Source: an uncultured Clostridium sp.
Lineage (GTDB): Bacteria > Bacillota > Clostridia > Lachnospirales > Lachnospiraceae
Assembly: GCA_947178445.1 (NCBI GenBank)
Contig: CAMWYJ010000012.1
Span: 1-64,000 of the forward strand
Reading direction: 5' to 3'
Length of the DNA stretch: 64,000 bases
Positions 58,988-64,000 of the stretch are shown in pieces (positions within the stretch are counted from its first letter, which is position 1; the number at the start of each line of letters is the position of its first letter). The notes beneath the pieces were generated by a model. The model was not told the origin of the DNA, made no database searches, and saw only the letters and a list, made by a program, of their open reading frames with translations. The position numbers were made by a program, and so were the translations under genes.

Positions 58988-61351
58988 TTATGACACACTG
59001 TCCCAAAACCGCCTCAATGCCTGTTCCACCGTATCAAGCCGTACCACCTGATAATCCTCCCATTCTGCCGGAAAAGTATCCACCACCTGCTTTGTCACAA
59101 ACCGATCATCTAAGAGCAGTATGACACCTTTATCCTCCATCGTGCGCACCACACGACCTGCCGCCTGCTGCACTTTGTTCATCCCAGGATAGAGGTAGGC
59201 ATACTCAAAACCGTTTCCCTCTCTGTTTTCAAAAAAACTCTGCTGTATTTCCCTCTCATTACAGACCATGGGAAGTCCCGTCCCAATAACAGCAGCACCG
59301 ATCAGACACTCTCCCACAAGGTCGATTCCTTCCGAAAAAATACCACCTAAGATACAAAATCCTAGCACCGGCTGCCCGCTCCTGCAAAATCTTTCTAAAA
59401 ATTCTTCCCTTTCTTTCTCTGACAAATGCGGATTTTGGCAGACTACCTCGATATCAGAAAGCAGCCCCATCGACACCGCTGTTTCATATACATCATTTAA
59501 CATTTTATAAGATGGAAAAAATGCCATATAATTTCCCGGCTTTGCCTCCACCATGCATGTAAGGTAACGTACCATTTTCTCGTACTGCAAAGGTCCCCGC
59601 TGCTTATAACGGCTGCTCACATCAATACCCGCAAACAGCCCACGGTTTTTCTTTGGAAATGGAGACGGAATGTAAATGGCATAATCCTCCTCATTGTCGT
59701 GCAGCAGTTCCTTATAGTAAGTGATCGGCAGCATGGTAGCCGAGAAGAAAATCGTAGCATTTCCCTTTTCAATACAGTCTGACAGGTTTCTTGCCGGGTG
59801 GATGCAATATAGCTTCAGCATAAAGGATGTATCACTTATCTGCTCTGCATAGATTTCATAGCTTTCGTCTACCAGCTCATAAATATTTAGAAACTGGTTG
59901 ATTTTAAAGTAAAACTCCAATATCTCCTCTGCATGGGGCTTTAATGCTGTAATCTCCTTGCTCTCCTCTAAAAAAGACTCCAGCTGGGCATGCAGGCGCA
60001 GCAGCTTCCGATACAGTCCTCCCATGTCTGGTATCAATGTATATCCCTTTTCGTTATCACAGAGCTTCTTAAATGCCAGCATTTCCTTATTGCAGCCCCC
60101 AAGAAGCTTTCCCAGCTTTGCATGATACGGAAGCAGCAGTCTTCTCATCATCAAAAAATCTTCTTTATAAATGGCGGCGCTATACATAGAAGATGCCCGG
60201 TCTACCAGATTATGTGCCTCATCCACAAGAAACAAAAATTCTCCCTTTGCACCCTCCGCAAAATACCGCCGTAGTCTCACCCTTGGATCAAATACATAAT
60301 TATAGTCACAGATAATGCCATCCACAAAGAGACTCACATCAAGTCCCATTTCAAAAGGACATACCATATGCTTGTCCGCATAATCCCTTAATACATCCCT
60401 CGTAATATTAAACTCATGGGTAATACAATCATAGACGGCATCATTGATCCGGTCATAGTGTCCCTTTGCATAAGGACAATGCTCCGGATCACACTGCATT
60501 TCTTCTAACGGACAAATCTTCTCCTTTGCTGTGATCAATACACTGCGAAAATGCAGTCCCTGCCCACGCAGAATTTCCAGAGCATCTACCGCCACTCTTC
60601 TAGCAATAGTCTTTGCTGTCAGATAAAAAAGCTTCTCGCCATACCCGTCTCCCATAGCCTTAACCGCCGGAAATACCGTTGCCATCGTCTTTCCGATTCC
60701 GGTCGGTGCCTGCACAAACAAATTCTGTCTCCGCTTTATGGAAAGATACACCGAACCTGCCATATCCCGCTGCCCTGTCCGGTAATCATACGGAAACTCA
60801 AGCGTTTCAGAAGAATCATTCCGAAGCCTCCGGTTATCCACATCAAATTGAGTCCAGACACAATAGGCATCTACAAGCTTATGAAACCACTCCTTCAATT
60901 CCGCAAAAGCAAAAGTCTCCTTAAACCGTTTAATTTCCTCTGTATCCAGATTGCAATAGGTCATCTGCACACTGATTTCAGAAAGCTCCTCATTCAGTGC
61001 ATGCATGTAGGCATAGCACATTGCCTGCGCCTTGTGGACATAAATGGGTTCCTCCAAAGTATCTAATTTTTTGTAAACACCCTTGATTTCATCAATCGTA
61101 ACCCCTTTGTCCTCCGTTATGATTCCATCTGCCCTTCCCTCTATCGTTAAGATAAAGTCCGGCTTTACCATATCAAATTTTAAAGGCACCTCTGCCTGAT
61201 ACGAAAATCCCATCTTTCCCTGAATCTTCTTATGGATACGGGCTCCCTCCTGCATCGCCTCTTTGGAAAAACTGCCTTCGCCGCCACTAATATCACCACT
61301 CCGGAAAATGAATTCCACAAGACCACGAACTGAAACCTTTGCCTGATACAT
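58988..61351 (-). CDS. XPD/DinG-like DNA helicase with N-terminal nuclease-like domain
   Basis: 787 residues. Residues 1-190 resemble a PD-(D/E)XK nuclease (EGRADGIITEDKG, then IDEIKGVYK and a late Gln/Tyr motif HKAQAMCYAY). The helicase core has Walker A VQAPTGIGKTMAT, FeS-type Cys (ICPLEEMQCDPEHCPYAKG and MVCPFEMG), DEAH in FLVDEAHNLVDRA, and C-terminal QAAGRVVRTMEDKGVILLLD. It likely unwinds and trims DNA in repair. GAGG precedes the ATG. Confidence 0.92.
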   Translation of the reverse strand: MYQAKVSVRGLVEFIFRSGDISGGEGSFSKEAMQEGARIHKKIQGKMGFSYQAEVPLKFDMVKPDFILTIEGRADGIITEDKGVTIDEIKGVYKKLDTLEEPIYVHKAQAMCYAYMHALNEELSEISVQMTYCNLDTEEIKRFKETFAFAELKEWFHKLVDAYCVWTQFDVDNRRLRNDSSETLEFPYDYRTGQRDMAGSVYLSIKRRQNLFVQAPTGIGKTMATVFPAVKAMGDGYGEKLFYLTAKTIARRVAVDALEILRGQGLHFRSVLITAKEKICPLEEMQCDPEHCPYAKGHYDRINDAVYDCITHEFNITRDVLRDYADKHMVCPFEMGLDVSLFVDGIICDYNYVFDPRVRLRRYFAEGAKGEFLFLVDEAHNLVDRASSMYSAAIYKEDFLMMRRLLLPYHAKLGKLLGGCNKEMLAFKKLCDNEKGYTLIPDMGGLYRKLLRLHAQLESFLEESKEITALKPHAEEILEFYFKINQFLNIYELVDESYEIYAEQISDTSFMLKLYCIHPARNLSDCIEKGNATIFFSATMLPITYYKELLHDNEEDYAIYIPSPFPKKNRGLFAGIDVSSRYKQRGPLQYEKMVRYLTCMVEAKPGNYMAFFPSYKMLNDVYETAVSMGLLSDIEVVCQNPHLSEKEREEFLERFCRSGQPVLGFCILGGIFSEGIDLVGECLIGAAVIGTGLPMVCNEREIQQSFFENREGNGFEYAYLYPGMNKVQQAAGRVVRTMEDKGVILLLDDRFVTKQVVDTFPAEWEDYQVVRLDTVEQALRRFWDSVS

Positions 61352-61369
61352 GCTGCTTCCTCATTTCTT

Positions 61370-61420
61370 AACAAAGCTGCCACACGAAGCCAGAAAACTG
61401 GTTTTTTTCATGTGACAGCC
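61370..61420 (-). terminator. terminator between the DJ-1 and helicase genes
   Basis: GCTGTCACATGAA with TTCGTGTGGCAGC plus inner CCAG/CTGG, followed on the minus strand by TTTGTT. Confidence 0.65.
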
Positions 61421-61438
61421 CCATATTCTCCCCTCTTC

Positions 61439-61987
61439 CTACCGGTACACAATTTTTGCTGCAATCTCATCTGCATGCTTCTCATCGGAAAGCAGCGCGA
61501 GTAATTTTAATCCAAAATCAATGCAGGTTCCCATACCACGGCTTGTGATAAACTGTCCGTCCTGCACTACCTTATCCGTCAGCTTGTTTGCTCCAATCAG
61601 CCCATCTTCCATACCCGGATAGCAGGTGGCATTTTTTCCCTCAAGGAGCCCCATCTCACCATACACTGTCGGTGCAGCACATACCGCAGCAAGATACTTA
61701 CCTGCTTTTTGGTATTTTAAAATCAATTCATTCAATCCCTTATGTGCCTTAAGGTTCGGAGTTCCCGGAACCCCACCCGGAAGAATGATCATATCTGCAT
61801 CATTTAAATCCTTCTCATCAAACAGCAAATCTGCCCTCACAGTTACCATATGTGAGCTTGTCACATCATAATCGCCCATGACAGATACCGTTTTGCAGTC
61901 CACATTACCACGTCTTAAAATATCTACTACCGTTAGCGCTTCTACCTCTTCAAATCCGGTTGCTAAAAATAAATATGCTGTTTTCAT
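61439..61987 (-). CDS. DJ-1/PfpI family protein
   Basis: 182 residues from the ATG at 61985-61987, with AGGAG upstream. The conserved acidic GFEEVEAL, the glycine turn ILPGGVPG and the nucleophilic Cys in LAAVCAAPTVYG are present. Members act as deglycases or redox-protective chaperones; older names are ThiJ or YajL. The function of this copy is not fixed. Confidence 0.94.
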   Translation of the reverse strand: MKTAYLFLATGFEEVEALTVVDILRRGNVDCKTVSVMGDYDVTSSHMVTVRADLLFDEKDLNDADMIILPGGVPGTPNLKAHKGLNELILKYQKAGKYLAAVCAAPTVYGEMGLLEGKNATCYPGMEDGLIGANKLTDKVVQDGQFITSRGMGTCIDFGLKLLALLSDEKHADEIAAKIVYR

Positions 61988-62008
61988 ATAAAATCTCCTT
62001 TTCATTGA

Positions 62009-62100
62009 ATACTTGGCGAGGTTCTTTCGAGCCTAATACGAAAGCACACTTGCACGCTTAGCGAAGTTCTTTAAAGCTTAGCGGGCATAGTGTCTCGCTT
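62009..62100. repeat. fragment of a family A element
   Basis: The stretch starting TACTTGGCGAGGTTCTTTCG and ending GCGGGCATAGTGTCTCGC matches the inside of copy 1 (28096-28180 region) with scattered changes. It has no terminal repeats, so it is a truncated relic immediately upstream of the DJ-1 gene. Confidence 0.65.
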
Positions 62101-62179
62101 AATCGTCTATTCCATATTCTACCACTTTTAAGCATGGAAAGAAATAAGAAAATGTGATATGATTTATTTAACCTGAAAA

Positions 62180-62389
62180 TAGGTGATTGCGAAACTTAAG
62201 TTTTTGCAGACTTCCGCCTCGCAATATAGACAATATCAACGCTGGGCACGCTTGCGCTGCTTGTCACTCGCAATGGTGCTAAGCTCGAAAACACCTCGCT
62301 AAGCACCAGCGACTCCAAAGCACCCTGCTTATGACATTGTCTATATTGCGCAACTAGGTTTTGAAAATCAGGAGTTTCGCAATTGCCTA
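62180..62389. mobile_element. family A element, copy 4 (210 bp)
   Basis: The ends are TAGGTGATTGCGAAACTT and GAGTTTCGCAATTGCCTA. GCAATATAGACAATATC and GACATTGTCTATATTGC pair inside. The centre has ACGCTTGCGCTGCTTGTCAC, the complement of the copy 3 core. It lies between the divergent DJ-1 and CYTH genes, 30 bases before the CYTH start. Confidence 0.8.
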
Positions 62390-62419
62390 TAACTAAAAAA
62401 AATAAAAGGAGTATAACAC

Positions 62420-62908
62420 ATGGAAATAGAACGGAAATTCTTAATTGAAAAATCCAAGATACCTGCAGATTTAGAACAGTATCCGCATAATGTCATAGAA
62501 CAGGCCTATATTATTACAGATCCTGTCCTGCGAATTCGCAAAAAAAATGATGCATATATTCTGACTTACAAGGGAGCTGGTTATATGCAGCGGGAAGAAG
62601 TAGAGTTTCCGCTTACCATGGAGGCATATAATAAGCTTCTCACCAAGACCGAGGGAAATATCATCACTAAGACACGCTATAAAATCCCAGAACACGATAA
62701 TCTTATCATTGAATTCGATATTTTTTCCGGTATATATGAGGGACTGTATCTTGCAGAAGTAGAATTTCCGGATTTAAAAACTGCAGACAGCTACAATCCA
62801 CCGGAATGGTTTGGTAAAGAAGTTACCCATACCAGCTCTTTCCACAACTCAACCCTGAGCAGGCTTTCTAAAACAGAAGCAAAGGAACTGATTGACAGCC
62901 TTCCTTAA
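62420..62908 (+). CDS. CYTH-domain triphosphate tunnel protein
   Basis: 162 residues, with AAGGAG before the ATG. It opens MEIERKFLIEK (the ExExK motif) and continues RIRKKNDAYILTYKG, EEVEFPL, TKTRYKI, IIEFDIFSG and LAEVEF, the acidic and basic residues that line the tunnel. It hydrolyses tripolyphosphate or nucleoside triphosphates. There may be a link to the polyphosphate enzymes at 16-20 kb, but only by theme. Confidence 0.94.
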   Translation: MEIERKFLIEKSKIPADLEQYPHNVIEQAYIITDPVLRIRKKNDAYILTYKGAGYMQREEVEFPLTMEAYNKLLTKTEGNIITKTRYKIPEHDNLIIEFDIFSGIYEGLYLAEVEFPDLKTADSYNPPEWFGKEVTHTSSFHNSTLSRLSKTEAKELIDSLP

Positions 62909-62924
62909 TTTCTGGCTGCATCCG

Positions 62925-63767
62925 CTACACAGCCGTTTTTCCCACATACACTCTGTTCATGAGCATCATTGTAATAAACACATGGAAGATGCTTCCTGCC
63001 ATTATAAGCAATGGGCTTCCAATACAATAGCTTACCTCCTCAATAATGGAACCAATGGTTTTTGCATACATCGCAACCTGATATACCTCACCAAATTCAT
63101 GATCTACTGACAGCATTTTTATGATAAAAAAGTATATAAATACCGTATAACACAGGGCAGAAAACATATATTTGATTCCCATTGCCAGGTATTGCCCAAT
63201 GAAAACAAGAAACAACATCATATAATACAGCGGCACCATATCTGTCAGTGTTTTCTTTGTCATCTGCAGATCACCAAAATCAGAAAACTTATATTCCTGA
63301 CCCATCGTTCCGATTCCAGAAACTGTATTGCTTACAAGCATATTCGTCCGGCTGACAAGGATGGTTTCAAGCACCCCGCTTTTCACATTTACATCTTCTT
63401 TTGTAAATTCATCGACATCGGTATCGATGAGAATGTAGACACCTGACTGCTCATCATCAATTTCTATGCGTTCTTCCATTGAAAAGCTTCCGCTTTTTAA
63501 TTCAAAATCCGGAATCCTCTCCGTGATAATATTACGAAATCCACCCATTCCTGCAATGGCTCCCATCATCGGAATCACATTACGGATTACTGTAAGCAGC
63601 AAAATGAGACACAAAAAATATCTCATCATTTTCTTTACCGAAAGCTTCAGTAAACTGCTGCTGTATTCCTGCGGCGAAAACATCGCCGTCATAAAACATT
63701 CAGAAAGCTTCATATCTTCAATATTTCCCATCTCATTGCTTTGTTCTTCCTGCTCCCAATTCTCCAT
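62925..63767 (-). CDS. DUF1189-like membrane protein
   Basis: 280 residues from the ATG at 63765-63767 (AGGAGG 5-6 bases upstream). It has a span at about 50-70, an extracellular domain to about 160, then four spans. FMTAMFSPQEYSSSL near the start and VYILIDTDVDEF in the loop fit DUF1189-type proteins. Function is unknown. It ends 16 bases from the convergent CYTH gene and follows the kinase-like gene by 22 bases. Confidence 0.78.
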   Translation of the reverse strand: MENWEQEEQSNEMGNIEDMKLSECFMTAMFSPQEYSSSLLKLSVKKMMRYFLCLILLLTVIRNVIPMMGAIAGMGGFRNIITERIPDFELKSGSFSMEERIEIDDEQSGVYILIDTDVDEFTKEDVNVKSGVLETILVSRTNMLVSNTVSGIGTMGQEYKFSDFGDLQMTKKTLTDMVPLYYMMLFLVFIGQYLAMGIKYMFSALCYTVFIYFFIIKMLSVDHEFGEVYQVAMYAKTIGSIIEEVSYCIGSPLLIMAGSIFHVFITMMLMNRVYVGKTAV

Positions 63768-63789
63768 GATATCCTCCTGTTGGCAGATT

Positions 63790-64000
63790 TTACCGGCTTT
63801 CATCTTCTGCGGTTTCTTCCACATTATACGATTCTTCTAATAAGTCATTATCTAACATTGGTAAAACAATCGTAATAACCGTTCCTTTTCCCTCCTTGGA
63901 AATAATCTCTGCCTGTGCCTTACAGCTATCCTTTAACAAATCCAGTAACCGGAGTAATGAAGTCGGGCTTTTTCTATTCAACTGTTTCTTATCAAATCCA
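63790..64000 (-). CDS. C-terminus of a probable histidine kinase (partial)
   Basis: About 69 codons run in from the right edge. They include SLLRLLDLLKDSCKAQAEII and EGKGTVITIVLPML, the closing strand-turn of a HATPase domain. The tail LEESYNVEETAEDESR is acidic. The start and catalytic boxes are outside the window, so kinase is inferred from the last motif only. Confidence 0.6.
   Translation of the reverse strand, partial: GFDKKQLNRKSPTSLLRLLDLLKDSCKAQAEIISKEGKGTVITIVLPMLDNDLLEESYNVEETAEDESR

Overview
The window looks like chromosomal DNA of a low-to-moderate GC Gram-positive anaerobe, most likely a member of the Lachnospiraceae (Clostridia). This is inferred from the Clostridia-type gene set (reverse rubrerythrin, polyphosphate kinase beside exopolyphosphatase, a folate cluster with a folB-folK fusion, a PadR/DUF1700 module, two M18 aminopeptidases), from AGGAGG ribosome binding sites and from AT-rich intergenic DNA. 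Species cannot be fixed from sequence alone. Most genes are on the minus strand.

1-13.8 kb is an accessory polymorphic-toxin locus read on the minus strand. A secreted N-terminal protein (8931-13748) runs into a large RHS/YD-repeat protein (5047-8937). The two frames overlap by 7 bases, and a single -1 shift in an A5 run would fuse them. Downstream lie a coupled membrane protein (probable immunity), an orphan RHS C-terminal cassette carried on a 371-bp direct repeat of the rhs core, a membrane/SUKH-like protein, more membrane proteins of the same style, and decayed remnants of at least two further cassettes. One remnant overlaps a 32-residue membrane peptide too short for ordinary gene calling. 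The visible toxin tips are hydrophobic, so membrane-acting toxins are a reasonable inference.

14.2-25.9 kb is housekeeping: tRNA-Leu, rplT-rpmI-infC with a leader attenuator and an apparent ATA start for infC, ppk-ppx, pheA, the folate genes folBK-folP-HD-folC, and a membrane-anchored polysaccharide deacetylase. 26-35.4 kb holds a NitT/TauT-type ABC transporter without a binding protein, a ferredoxin, an M18 peptidase, a diguanylate cyclase operon whose second gene is a solute-binding lipoprotein with its two halves in swapped order, CIRCE-controlled htpG, and an Rrf2 regulator. 35.5-47.3 kb holds a subtilase, a second M18 peptidase, an NSS transporter, an ABC exporter next to a two-component system, and clpX.

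47.4-54.6 kb holds an AraC regulator and an amt-PII fusion. The amt leader carries three A-x-x-G-x-x hexaloop hairpins and terminators, matching the pattern recognised by ANTAR antiterminators. Then come a PadR-controlled envelope module with a frameshifted last gene, an AIM24-like protein, proC and a Lys/Ala-rich protein. 54.7-64 kb holds an unusual structured intergenic region, reverse rubrerythrin, murF, a HAD phosphatase, an MBL hydrolase, a nuclease-helicase, a DJ-1 protein, a CYTH protein, a DUF1189-like protein and the end of a probable histidine kinase.

Two families of short inverted-repeat elements are scattered between genes. Family A has four copies plus a fragment, and one copy is flanked by an exact 11-bp direct repeat. 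Family B has one 169-bp copy, whose arm supplies the stop codon of the solute-binding gene.
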